NCBI RefSeq assembly: GCF_001425745.1
Contig: NZ_LMDF01000007.1
Span: forward strand, 596,973-660,972
Reading direction: 5' to 3'
Length of the DNA: 64,000 nt
From: Caulobacter sp. Root343
GTDB lineage: Bacteria > Pseudomonadota > Alphaproteobacteria > Caulobacterales > Caulobacteraceae
Position numbers and translations under genes: made by a program. The number at the start of each line of letters is the position of its first letter. The first letter of the stretch is position 1. Shown here piece by piece: positions 18,688-27,324 of the stretch. The notes under the pieces were generated by a model that was given only the letters and a program-made list of their open reading frames with translations, did no database searches and was not told the origin of the DNA.

Positions 18688-19638
18688 TCATTCCGAGACC
18701 GCTGGGCGACTTGAGCGCACGGAGTCGCCGTGGACCCGGATGCTCTCGATGAACGCGGCGGCGATCCGGCGCATGGGCACACTGCGTCGGCGGATCAGCA
18801 CGATGTGCCGGGCGAAGCCCGGGTCGTCGACCTGTCGGGCGACCAGATGAACGCTGCGCACCTCGGGTGAGGTCGAAGGCAGGACCGCAACGCCCAGTCC
18901 GGCCCCGGCCAAGGCCGCGGCGGTCAGGGTGTAGGTGACCTCGCAGGCGGGGGTCACGCTCAGGCCGTTGGCGGCGAAGGCGCGATCGACGGCCGCGCGG
19001 GCGCTGCTGTTGCGACAGGTCAGGATCAGGGGATAGCGCGCCAGGGTGCGGACGGTGATCCGCTCGACCTCGCTCAGCGGATGTCTCGGACGGAAGACGA
19101 CCAGCAGGTCGTCCTGGAACAGGTCCTCGCTGTCCAGGTCGGCGTCCCCGTCGTGGCGGACGCAGATCCCGAAGTCCACGTCGCCGGAGCGGACCCGCGC
19201 TCGGACCTGCTCGTCCATCGCGTCCTCGACGACGAAGGTCGCCTCCGGTCGGTCGGCGCGAAAGCGGCGGATGATCTCCGGCAGCACGCTTGCGGCGCAG
19301 GACGGCAGGCAGGCCACACGGATCATGCCGCCGGCGCGGGCGGCGTGATCCCGGGCGTTGATGACGGCGCCCTCCAGATCGTTCACGATCCGCATGAAGA
19401 CGGGCAGCAATTCGCGGCCGGCGTCGGTGAGCTCCACGGTCCGCGTATTGCGGTCGAAAAGGCGCAGTTCCAGGCCCTCTTCCAGTTGCTGGATACGGCT
19501 GGTCAAGGCTGGCTGCGACAGGTTCAGGGCCTCGGCGGCCTGCCGAAAGCTGTTCGTCGACGCCACTGTGACGAAGCCCCGAATTTGGCTGAAGGTGATC
19601 CGTAAGCCGTTGAGCAATGGCGCGACGCGGTCGTCCAT
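18688..19638 (-). CDS. LysR-family transcriptional regulator
   Basis: A 316-residue LysR regulator. The winged helix-turn-helix is at about residues 18-75 (NSFRQAAEALNLSQPALTSRIQQLEEGL, then LFDRNTRTVELTDAG). The effector-binding domain covers about 95-300 (IRVACLPSCAASVLPEII..., DVDFGICVRHDGDAD, LLVVFRPRHPL). It converges on the preceding operon and precedes glpR on the opposite side without an obvious shared promoter, so its target is not evident. The 162 bp upstream separate it from the end of glpR. Confidence 0.92.
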   Translation of the reverse strand: MDDRVAPLLNGLRITFSQIRGFVTVASTNSFRQAAEALNLSQPALTSRIQQLEEGLELRLFDRNTRTVELTDAGRELLPVFMRIVNDLEGAVINARDHAARAGGMIRVACLPSCAASVLPEIIRRFRADRPEATFVVEDAMDEQVRARVRSGDVDFGICVRHDGDADLDSEDLFQDDLLVVFRPRHPLSEVERITVRTLARYPLILTCRNSSARAAVDRAFAANGLSVTPACEVTYTLTAAALAGAGLGVAVLPSTSPEVRSVHLVARQVDDPGFARHIVLIRRRSVPMRRIAAAFIESIRVHGDSVRSSRPAVSE

Positions 19639-19800
19639 CGGTTCGATCCTCCCGTACGCCGGCGTTGCTCACCGGTCTGCGGATGATCGAACGGCGGCGA
19701 CGGATCGTCGTCCAGTGTAATCGACGTAATCTAGCGTTGAGACGGAGAGTCCTCGGTCAACGCGCGGACTATTTGGTGGTCTAGGAGACGTGCAGCCGAC

Positions 19801-20571
19801 CTACTTGATCGCCGTTTCGATAACGCGCACCCCACGCGCTTCGCATTTCGCCGCCAGATCCGGGCTCTCCAGTCGGTCGGTGACGAACACGTGGACGTCG
19901 CCGATGTGCCCGATCCTCACCGGTGCCGGACGGCCCAGCTTCTGACTATCGGCGACCAGGATCACCCGTCTCGAACTCTGGATGATCGTCTGTGACACCT
20001 GCACCTCGTTGATGTCGAAGTCGAGCAGCGACCCGTCTTCGTCCATCGCCGACGCGCCGATGATGGCGTAATCCACCTTGAAGTTGCGGATGAAGTCGAC
20101 CGCGAAAGCGCCGACGGAAGCGCGGTCGGCGCTGCGCACTCGCCCGCCAACCACGATCACCTCGATGCCGGGTGAAGACGCCAGGATGTCGACCACATTG
20201 AGATTGTTGGTGATCACCAGAAGGCCGGTCCGCCCTTGTAGGGCCCTGGCGACCTCCTCGGTGGTCGTGCCGATGTTGATGAACAGCGAGGCCTTTTCGG
20301 GGATTAAGGCCGCCGCGGCGACGCCGATGGCCTCCTTGGCCTCGCGCGCCAGAACCCGCCGCGCCTCATATTCCAGGTTGTCGACGCCGCCCGCGGCGAT
20401 CACGGCGCCGCCGTGCACGCGCTTGAGCAATCCCTGGTCGCAAAGGTCGTTGAGGTCCTTGCGGATTGTCTGACGCGAGACTTGGAGTTGATCGGACAAG
20501 GCCTCGACCGTCACCCGTCCGCTTTTGCGGGCGAGCGCGAGAATCGCCTCGTGACGCTGCTCGATAGCCAT
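19801..20571 (-). CDS. glpR: DeoR-family repressor, probable glycerol-3-phosphate regulon repressor
   Basis: A 256-residue DeoR-type repressor. The start at 20571 has GGAGGT seven bases upstream; a TTG one codon earlier is less likely. The N-terminal helix-turn-helix spans about 5-60 (VTVEALSDQLQVSRQTIRKDLNDLCDQGLLKRVHGGA). The sugar-phosphate-binding domain follows, with the effector signature NIGTTTEEVARAL. It is divergent from glpD-glpK across a 174-bp region rich in TTTCG/TTGCGA motifs. That is the classical arrangement for GlpR, which is released from DNA by glycerol-3-phosphate. The name rests on family plus context. Confidence 0.88.
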   Translation of the reverse strand: MAIEQRHEAILALARKSGRVTVEALSDQLQVSRQTIRKDLNDLCDQGLLKRVHGGAVIAAGGVDNLEYEARRVLAREAKEAIGVAAAALIPEKASLFINIGTTTEEVARALQGRTGLLVITNNLNVVDILASSPGIEVIVVGGRVRSADRASVGAFAVDFIRNFKVDYAIIGASAMDEDGSLLDFDINEVQVSQTIIQSSRRVILVADSQKLGRPAPVRIGHIGDVHVFVTDRLESPDLAAKCEARGVRVIETAIK

Positions 20572-20648
20572 CAACGCACCTCCAAGTCCGGCTTAGCGCG
20601 TCGGCGTCGCTGTTGGCCAGACGCCGTGCCCGATGCTTTCGAATGTAC

Positions 20649-20703
20649 GCGCGATTTCGATAACAATTTTCGTTTTGTGATTGCGAATTTGCGATTTTCA
20701 CAA
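20649..20703. promoter_or_regulatory. Probable GlpR operator/promoter region
   Basis: An AT-rich island in the glpR-glpD gap holds repeated elements TTTCGATAACAA, TTTTCGTTTTG, TTGCGAATTTGCGA and an inverted pair TTGTGA (20675-20680)/TCACAA (20698-20703). TTTCG-rich repeats are typical of DeoR-family operators. The individual half-sites cannot be settled by eye. Confidence 0.5.
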
Positions 20704-20745
20704 CAATGCGCTAACCACGGACTCAAAGCAGGAGGAACGGCAGGG

Positions 20746-22263
20746 ATGGAGTTCGACCTTCTGGTCGTCGGTGGCGGCGTGAACGGCGCGGGCGTGGCCC
20801 GTGACGCCGCCGGGCGCGGACTGTCGGTCCTGCTGGTCGAGCAGAACGATCTGGCGAGCGCGACCTCGTCGGCCAGCACCAAGCTGGTGCATGGCGGCCT
20901 GCGCTACCTGGAATATTACGAGTTCAGGCTGGTCCGCGAAGCGCTCGAGGAGCGCGAGACCTTGCTGGCCATGGCCCCGCACATCATCTGGCCGCTGCGG
21001 TTCGTCCTGCCGCACGCCAACGCCACGCGTCCCGCCTGGATGGTCCGGCTGGGGCTGTTTCTCTACGACCACATCGGCGGTCGCCGCCGCTTGCCGGGAT
21101 CGCGCGGGCTCAGCCTAAAGGGCGCGCTGGAAGGCGCCGCGCTGCGGCCCGACTACCGCCGGGCCTTCGCCTATTCGGACTGCTGGGTGGACGACGCGCG
21201 TCTGGTGACGCTGAACGCCGTGGACGCCCGCGAGCGCGGCGCCGTGATCGAAACCCGCACCAAGCTGGTCTCCGCCCATCGCGTGGGCGCGACTTGGGAA
21301 GCGCGCCTGCAACCGGCGGACGGCCCTGAGCGCCAGGTCCGCGCGCGCGCCATCGTCAACGCCGCCGGCCCCTGGGTCTCCGAGCTCCTGAGCGACGCCT
21401 TGAAGGTGACGACGGGCAGTGGGACCCGCTTGATCAAGGGCAGCCACATCGTGGTGCCGCGTCTGTTCGAGGGCGAGCACGCCTACATGCTGCAAAACCC
21501 TGACCGCCGGATCGTGTTCGCCATCCCCTACGAGGGCCGCTTCACCCTGGTGGGCACCACCGACGTGGCCTGGGACGCGCCGCCTGGGCCGGCCCAGATC
21601 AATCCGGAGGAGGTCGATTATCTCTGCGAGAGCATCAACCGCTACTTCGTCCCGCAGACCGCCGCCGAAGACGTGATGTGGAGCTATGCCGGCGTCCGGC
21701 CGCTGTTCGACGACAACGCCGACAGCGCCTCTGCCGTAACCCGCGACTACGTGCTGGAGGTCGACGCGCCGGAAGGGCAGGCGCCGGTGCTGTCGGTGTT
21801 CGGCGGCAAGATCACCACCTATCGCCGCCTGGCTGGCCAGGCGATGGACCGCCTGGCCGAGTTCTTCCCCGAGGCCCGCCCGTCCTGGACGCGCGGCGCC
21901 GTGCTGCCAGGCGGCGACCTGCCCGACCTGGACCGCGCGGCCTTCGGCCGCGCGCTACGCGCCGAGTTTCCGTTCCTTCCCGACGATCTGGCTGCCCGCT
22001 TGGTCCGTTCCTATGGAACGCGAGCGCGGCGCATCCTGGCTGACGCCAGGAGCCTGGCCGACCTGGGCGAGGACCTCGGCGCGGGGCTCCATGCCGCCGA
22101 AGTCGATTATCTCGTCGCCAACGAATGGGCGCGCACGGCCGAGGATATCCTCTATCGCCGAAGCAAGTTGGGCCTGCACCGGCCGCCCGAAGCGGTCGGC
22201 CGCCTGGAAGCCTATCTGAAGCGGAAAGCCGCGCCGCCGCTGGTCAAGGCGTTCAGAGCGTGA
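20746..22263 (+). CDS. glpD: Aerobic glycerol-3-phosphate dehydrogenase
   Basis: A 505-residue FAD enzyme that oxidises sn-glycerol-3-phosphate to dihydroxyacetone phosphate at the inner membrane, passing electrons to ubiquinone. The start at 20746 follows AGGAGGAACGG. The N-terminal FAD-binding motif is [12 protein letters not shown] (residues 5-16), followed by [18 protein letters not shown], a GlpD signature. VGTTDVAW and [11 protein letters not shown] occur further on, with the C-terminal helical domain at about 395-500. Its stop overlaps the glpK GTG start, so the two are translationally coupled. Confidence 0.97.
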   Translation: MEFDLLVVGGGVNGAGVARDAAGRGLSVLLVEQNDLASATSSASTKLVHGGLRYLEYYEFRLVREALEERETLLAMAPHIIWPLRFVLPHANATRPAWMVRLGLFLYDHIGGRRRLPGSRGLSLKGALEGAALRPDYRRAFAYSDCWVDDARLVTLNAVDARERGAVIETRTKLVSAHRVGATWEARLQPADGPERQVRARAIVNAAGPWVSELLSDALKVTTGSGTRLIKGSHIVVPRLFEGEHAYMLQNPDRRIVFAIPYEGRFTLVGTTDVAWDAPPGPAQINPEEVDYLCESINRYFVPQTAAEDVMWSYAGVRPLFDDNADSASAVTRDYVLEVDAPEGQAPVLSVFGGKITTYRRLAGQAMDRLAEFFPEARPSWTRGAVLPGGDLPDLDRAAFGRALRAEFPFLPDDLAARLVRSYGTRARRILADARSLADLGEDLGAGLHAAEVDYLVANEWARTAEDILYRRSKLGLHRPPEAVGRLEAYLKRKAAPPLVKAFRA

Positions 22264-23780
22264 CCGACGTCCGCTACATCCTGGCCATCGATCAAGGCAC
22301 GACCAGCACCCGCAGCATCGTCTTCGACAAACAGGGGCGCGTCGCTGGAGTTGACCAACGCGAGTTCGCCCAGAGCTATCCCGAGTTGGGCTGGGTCGAG
22401 CACGATCCCGAGACCATCTGGCGGGACGTGGTGGACACCACGCGAGCCGCCCTCGCTGGCGCGGGTGTCGCCGCGAACGCGGTCGCCGCCATCGGCATCG
22501 CCAATCAACGCGAGACCGTCGTGGTCTGGGAGCGCCGAACGGGACGCGCGATCCACCCGGCGATCGTCTGGCAGGACCGCCGGACGACCGATCGATGCGA
22601 GGCGCTGCGGCAAGCCGGCCATGAACCCCTGGTCGAGGCCCGGACAGGCCTTCGCCTGGATCCCTATTTCTCGGCCAGCAAGCTGGCCTGGATGCTCGAC
22701 CACGTCCCCGGCGCGCGCGAAGCCGCCCAGCGTGGTGAGCTGGCGTTCGGCACCATCGACAGTTTCCTCCTCTGGCGGCTGACCGGTGGCCGCGCGCATG
22801 CGACCGACGCGACCAACGCCTCGCGAACCCTGCTGTTCGACATCCACCGTCAGGCCTGGGACGAGGACCTGCTGCGGCTCTTCGATATCCCCGCTTCGAT
22901 GCTCCCGGAGGTGCGCGACAACTGCGCCGACTTCGGGGAGACGCAGGCCGATCTCTTCGGCGTCCCTATCCCGATCCGAGGCATGGCCGGCGACCAGCAG
23001 GCGGCCCTCATCGGCCAGGCCTGCTTCGACGAAGGCATGATCAAGGCCACCTACGGGACGGGCTGCTTCATGCTGATGAACACGGGCTCGCGGCCGGTGA
23101 CCTCGCACACGCGCCTCCTGACCACGGTCGCCTACCGCCTCGACGGGCAGCCCACCTACGCCCTCGAAGGCTCGATCTTCGTGGCCGGCGCGGCGATCAA
23201 GTGGTTGCGCGACCAATTGGGGCTGATCGTGCGGGCGTCCGACACTTCAAGCATGGCGACCCAAGTCCCCGATGGGCATGGCGTCTACATGGTCCCCGCC
23301 TTCGTCGGCCTGGGAGCGCCCTATTGGGATCCGCAGGCCAGGGGCCTGATCCACGGCCTGACACTGGACACCTCGGCCGCCCACATCGCCAGAGCCGCCC
23401 TGGAGTCCGTGGCCTTCCAGACCCACGACCTGATCGCGGCGATGTTCGCCGACGGCGCCTCGCGGCCCAGCGCCTTGCGCGTGGACGGCGGCATGGCCGC
23501 CAACGAATGGCTGTGCGCCTTCCTGTCCAGCATCATCGACGCCCCGGTCGAACGCCCGGTCAATATCGAGACCACCGCCCTGGGCGCGGCCTTTCTGGCC
23601 GGACTGGGGGCGGGCGTCTGGCCCAGTCTTGGCGCGATCGCCGAGGGTTGGCGCCTGGATCGACGCTTCGATCCGGAGATGGCGCCGCAGGCGCGCGAGC
23701 AATGCCTCGAGGGCTGGCGCGACGCCGTCGCCCGGACCCTCTATCGGCCAGAATCCCGCGACGAAGCGTCTGGGCCATGA
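22260..23780 (+). CDS. glpK: Glycerol kinase
   Basis: A 506-residue FGGY-family kinase that phosphorylates glycerol to glycerol-3-phosphate with ATP, feeding GlpD. The GTG start at 22260 overlaps the glpD stop (GTGA), so the exact in-frame start is dictated by the overlap. Key motifs: [13 protein letters not shown] at 11-23, the ATP-binding [20 protein letters not shown] and the closing [12 protein letters not shown]. The length is normal for GlpK. No glycerol facilitator gene is visible in the window. Confidence 0.97.
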   Translation: MTDVRYILAIDQGTTSTRSIVFDKQGRVAGVDQREFAQSYPELGWVEHDPETIWRDVVDTTRAALAGAGVAANAVAAIGIANQRETVVVWERRTGRAIHPAIVWQDRRTTDRCEALRQAGHEPLVEARTGLRLDPYFSASKLAWMLDHVPGAREAAQRGELAFGTIDSFLLWRLTGGRAHATDATNASRTLLFDIHRQAWDEDLLRLFDIPASMLPEVRDNCADFGETQADLFGVPIPIRGMAGDQQAALIGQACFDEGMIKATYGTGCFMLMNTGSRPVTSHTRLLTTVAYRLDGQPTYALEGSIFVAGAAIKWLRDQLGLIVRASDTSSMATQVPDGHGVYMVPAFVGLGAPYWDPQARGLIHGLTLDTSAAHIARAALESVAFQTHDLIAAMFADGASRPSALRVDGGMAANEWLCAFLSSIIDAPVERPVNIETTALGAAFLAGLGAGVWPSLGAIAEGWRLDRRFDPEMAPQAREQCLEGWRDAVARTLYRPESRDEASGP

Positions 23781-23890
23781 CGCCGCCTTCGTGAACTGTT
23801 CAGCCACTTTCAAGATTGGCTTGACCAGTCTCGAATGAGAGCGTACTAACAATAAATAACTTTTAAAAACAAATACTTAGGGAGGGTATC

Positions 23891-26236
23891 ATGCATAAGT
23901 TGATCTTGCTGGCGAGCGCGGCCGCCGGTGTGCTGGCGATGCCGAGCCTGGCGGCGGCCCAGGACAAGACCGAGACCACCGGCCTGGCCGAGATCGTGGT
24001 CACGGCGACCAAGCGCTCGGCCAATCTGCAGAGCGTCCCCGTGGCAGTGACGGCCATCACCGGCGAGACGATCCAGAACCAGCGCATCAGCGAGTTCGCG
24101 GACCTCACACGCGCCGCCGCCTCGCTGACCCTGACCCAGAGCACGGCCTCGCCGAACAACGCCATCATCCTGCGCGGCATCGGCACCTACGCCTTCTCGA
24201 TCGGCGTGGAACCCTCGGTGGCGGTCATCATCGACGACGTGCCGGTGGTCCAGCAGGCCCAGGCCTTCGACAACCTGTCCGACGTCGAGCGCATCGAGGT
24301 CCTGCGCGGCCCGCAAGGCACGCTGTTTGGCAAGAACGCCAGCGCCGGCGCGATCAACATCGTCACCCGCGACCCGTCGATCGCCTTCGGCGGCCACGCC
24401 TCGGTGACCGCCACCACGGACCACGGCTACAAGGCCGACGGCGCCATCTCGGGACCGATCTCGGAAAGCACCGGCTATCGCCTCGGCGTCTATTACAACC
24501 ACTGGGACGGCAACGTCCGCAACCTGCACAACGGCCACCGCCTCAACGACAACACCTCGTACGGCGTGCACGGCAAGTTGCGGTCCGAGCTGACCGACAA
24601 GCTGGTGCTTTCGCTGAGCGGCTCGTACGCCAAGTCCAAGTCCGACGGCACGGCCGCCACGCTGCGCTACATCGACCTGAACTACCTGCCGGCCGGCGCG
24701 ACCACGCCGGTGATCCCGCGCTACAACGGCGTCTCGATCCTGCCGGCCCTGGCCGACATCAAGCCCGGCGCCGACAACCGCCGCACACGGGTCGACAACG
24801 ACGGCTTCACCGACAACAAGCAGGCCAGCTTCAGCGGCAAGTTGAGCTATGACCTCGGCTTCGCCAGCCTGATCTCCGTCACCTCGTACCAGGACTGGAA
24901 GTACGACTTCTCGGCCGACGTCGACGGCACCAACCTGGCCGTCAATGGCGCGGCGCCCAACGTCACCAACCCGGTCGCGCCGGGCTTGGGCGTCAGCAAC
25001 TCGGGCCCGTATCACTCCAAGTCGCTTACCCAGGAAATCCGCCTGACGTCGAAGGGCGAGGGCCCGCTGTCCTACGTGGTCGGCGCCTTCTACGCGGACG
25101 CCAAGACCAACCGCTCGTTCCAGCGCGGTCCGGCCCTGATCCTGGCCAGCTGGTATGGCGAGCAGAGCACGCGCAGCGTCGCCGCGTTCGCCGGCCTGGA
25201 CTACAAGTTCCCGACCAAGACCACCCTCAGCGGCGCGGTGCGCGTCAACAACGAGCGGATCGAGGATTCCTTCGTCAACCGCCTGCCGACCGCCACGGTG
25301 TACGTGTCGCCGACCAGCATCGGCACCTGCGGCGCCGGCAGCCAGCTGTGCGCCGGCAGCAACGAGGACACCGTCGCCACCTGGAAGCTGTCGCTGAACC
25401 AGGAACTGGCGCCGCGCGTCTCGGTCTATGCCAGCGCGGCCACGGGTTATAAGGGCTACGCCTACGACATCTCGTCGGGCTACACGCCGCTGCGCACCCA
25501 GAATCCGGTGCGGTCCGAGACCTCGACGTCCTACGAGACCGGCCTGAAGAGCCGCTTCTTCGACAATCGGGTGCAGTTGAACGTCGCGGCCTTCTACACC
25601 GACTACGACAACTTCCAGGCCCAGTCGTCGCAGTACATCAACGGCGCCCTGCAGCAGAAGCTGAACAACGTCGGCAAGCTGCGCACCAAGGGCGTCGAAG
25701 TCGAAGCCCAGGCCATGCCGGTCGAATGGCTGCGCCTGGACGCCTCGGCCGCCTATACGGACGCCCAAGTGCTCTCGTTCCCGAACGCCGCCTGCTATCC
25801 CGGTCAGGCGCAGACGGGCACGGGCTGCGCGCCCTCGACCAACCCGACGGGCCTGGGCAACGTCCAGGATCGCTCCAACACCCAGCTGCCCAACAGCCCG
25901 AAGTTCAAGATCAACCTCGGCGGCGTGGTCACCCGCGAGCTGGGCGGCGACATGAAGGGCGTGTTCGGCCTGAACTATCAGTACCAGAGCAAGGTCAATT
26001 TCGACCTGCTGGGCAACCCGCTGGCGGAGCAGAAGGCCTATGGCCTGCTCAACGCCTCGGCCGCGCTCGAGCGCGGCAACGTCAAGGCCACCCTGTTCGT
26101 CAACAACCTGCTCAACGAGCACTTCGTGGCGGGTATCGGCGATGGCTTCGGCTCGTACGGCGTCCACCTGGTGACCCAGGTGCTGTCGCGCGACAGCGAC
26201 CGCTACTTCGGCCTGAAGGTGGACACCAAGTTCTAG
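23891..26236 (+). CDS. TonB-dependent outer-membrane receptor downstream of glpK
   Basis: A 781-residue CirA/FyuA-like TBDR. The start at 23891 follows AGGGAGGG, and the signal peptide ends near LAAAQ (residue 23). The TonB box region is AEIVVTATKRS. The plug carries SVPVAVTAITGETIQNQRISEFADLT and IILRGIG. VERIEVLRGPQGTLFGKNASAGAINI is the usual plug-barrel junction. The barrel ends in a C-terminal Phe. It starts 110 bp after glpK on the same strand with an AT-rich leader between, so it could be read through from the glp promoter or have its own. A hairpin terminator follows. Confidence 0.94.
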   Translation: MHKLILLASAAAGVLAMPSLAAAQDKTETTGLAEIVVTATKRSANLQSVPVAVTAITGETIQNQRISEFADLTRAAASLTLTQSTASPNNAIILRGIGTYAFSIGVEPSVAVIIDDVPVVQQAQAFDNLSDVERIEVLRGPQGTLFGKNASAGAINIVTRDPSIAFGGHASVTATTDHGYKADGAISGPISESTGYRLGVYYNHWDGNVRNLHNGHRLNDNTSYGVHGKLRSELTDKLVLSLSGSYAKSKSDGTAATLRYIDLNYLPAGATTPVIPRYNGVSILPALADIKPGADNRRTRVDNDGFTDNKQASFSGKLSYDLGFASLISVTSYQDWKYDFSADVDGTNLAVNGAAPNVTNPVAPGLGVSNSGPYHSKSLTQEIRLTSKGEGPLSYVVGAFYADAKTNRSFQRGPALILASWYGEQSTRSVAAFAGLDYKFPTKTTLSGAVRVNNERIEDSFVNRLPTATVYVSPTSIGTCGAGSQLCAGSNEDTVATWKLSLNQELAPRVSVYASAATGYKGYAYDISSGYTPLRTQNPVRSETSTSYETGLKSRFFDNRVQLNVAAFYTDYDNFQAQSSQYINGALQQKLNNVGKLRTKGVEVEAQAMPVEWLRLDASAAYTDAQVLSFPNAACYPGQAQTGTGCAPSTNPTGLGNVQDRSNTQLPNSPKFKINLGGVVTRELGGDMKGVFGLNYQYQSKVNFDLLGNPLAEQKAYGLLNASAALERGNVKATLFVNNLLNEHFVAGIGDGFGSYGVHLVTQVLSRDSDRYFGLKVDTKF

Positions 26237-26266
26237 GCTTCACCCTCCCCGGACGAACCACGCGAT

Positions 26267-26299
26267 GGGGAGCGGGCCTGGCCTGCTCCCCCTTTTTTT
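26267..26299 (+). terminator. Rho-independent terminator after TBDR gene
   Basis: A GC-rich hairpin (GGGGAGCGGG pairing with CCTGCTCCCC, one G:T wobble, short loop) is followed by seven T residues at 26293-26299. It separates the TBDR from the esterase gene. Confidence 0.9.
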
Positions 26300-26330
26300 G
26301 ATCCGCGCAGCGACACGAAGGGATCTCGCC

Positions 26331-27263
26331 ATGCGTAACGCACCTTCCCATCATCTGGTCGGTTTCCTCGCCGGCTTGGCGGTTTGCCTGGCCAGCCTGA
26401 GCGCCCACGCCGCCCCCGGCGACTGGGTCAAGGGCGTGACGCCCGCGCCGGCGCCCGAGGAGCCTCCCGCCATCGTGCTGCCCGTGGCGACCGAGCAGGC
26501 CAATCCCGCACCCGAGGCCTGGGCCCGCCAGGACGCCAGCCAGCGCCTCGTCTACAACGTCTCGCGGCCGAGCCTGACCCTGCTGCCGGGCGGTCCGGCG
26601 GGTGACAAGGCCGCGCCGGCGGTGATCCTGGTCCCCGGCGGCGGCTTCCAGTTCCTGGCCATGGACAACGAAGGCTACGACGTCGCCAAGCGGCTGGCGC
26701 CCCTGGGGGTGCGGGTGTTCATCCTGAAGTATCGCACCACGCCGCTTTCGGACGGTTTCGACGGCTTCAAGGCTGCGCTCGCCGCCACCTTCCAACGCGG
26801 CGAGGGCGGCGAGGCGCGGGCCCGCCAGACGCCCTACGCCATCGCCGACGCCCAAGCGGCTGTCCGCGCTGTCCGGGCCCATGCGCGAGAATGGGGCGTC
26901 GATCCCCAGCGGGTGGGGGTCCTGGGCTTTTCCGCCGGCGCGATGACGGTGCTGGGCGCCTTGCAAGCCAACGCGCCGGACGCGCGACCGGACTTCGCGG
27001 GCATGATCTATGGTCCGACCCAGTCGAGCGTGGTTCCGCCCAACGCCCCGCCGCTGTTCGCCGCCCTGGCCGCCGACGATCGCTTCTTCCGCTCGCAGGA
27101 TCTGAGCCTGATCCAGAACTGGCGGGCGTCAGGCGCCTCGGTGGAGTTCCACCTGTACAGCGCGGGCGGCCACGGGTTCGCCTCGCAGCCGCACGGCACG
27201 ACCAGCGACGCGTGGTTCGACCAGTACGCTCTATGGCTGAAGGCGATGAAGCTGACGCCCTGA
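26331..27263 (+). CDS. Secreted alpha/beta hydrolase, BD-FAE/acetyl-xylan-esterase-like
   Basis: A 310-residue secreted esterase. The start at 26331 is preceded by AAGGGA, and the signal peptide ends near AHAAPG (about residue 28). The fold is evident: oxyanion segment ILVPGGGFQFLA (99-110), nucleophile Ser201 in LGFSAGAM, catalytic Asp in ALAADDRFF and His in SAGGHGF. The combination resembles esterases that remove acetyl or feruloyl groups from xylan; many homologues are mis-named endo-xylanase. It sits between two terminators as its own unit, downstream of a TBDR and facing the GH31 gene. Substrate is inferred. Confidence 0.87.
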   Translation: MRNAPSHHLVGFLAGLAVCLASLSAHAAPGDWVKGVTPAPAPEEPPAIVLPVATEQANPAPEAWARQDASQRLVYNVSRPSLTLLPGGPAGDKAAPAVILVPGGGFQFLAMDNEGYDVAKRLAPLGVRVFILKYRTTPLSDGFDGFKAALAATFQRGEGGEARARQTPYAIADAQAAVRAVRAHAREWGVDPQRVGVLGFSAGAMTVLGALQANAPDARPDFAGMIYGPTQSSVVPPNAPPLFAALAADDRFFRSQDLSLIQNWRASGASVEFHLYSAGGHGFASQPHGTTSDAWFDQYALWLKAMKLTP

Positions 27264-27289
27264 TGGGCCTCGACCTCTGAGTTCCGCTT

Positions 27290-27324
27290 CGGCCGGTGCC
27301 ATCCTCGCGCCGGCCGTTTTCTTT
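27290..27324 (+). terminator. Rho-independent terminator after esterase gene
   Basis: A 10-bp stem (CGGCCGGTGC with GCGCCGGCCG, one wobble pair), a 7-nt loop and TTTTCTTT at 27317-27324. The T tract touches the stop codon of the converging GH31 gene. Confidence 0.88.

Noticed and set aside
23846..26167. Minus-strand open frame of about 770 codons opposite the third TBDR
   Set aside because: Composition is that of a GC-rich antisense frame (Val/Gly/Arg/Ala repeats) with no start signal; the TBDR on the other strand has all family motifs.
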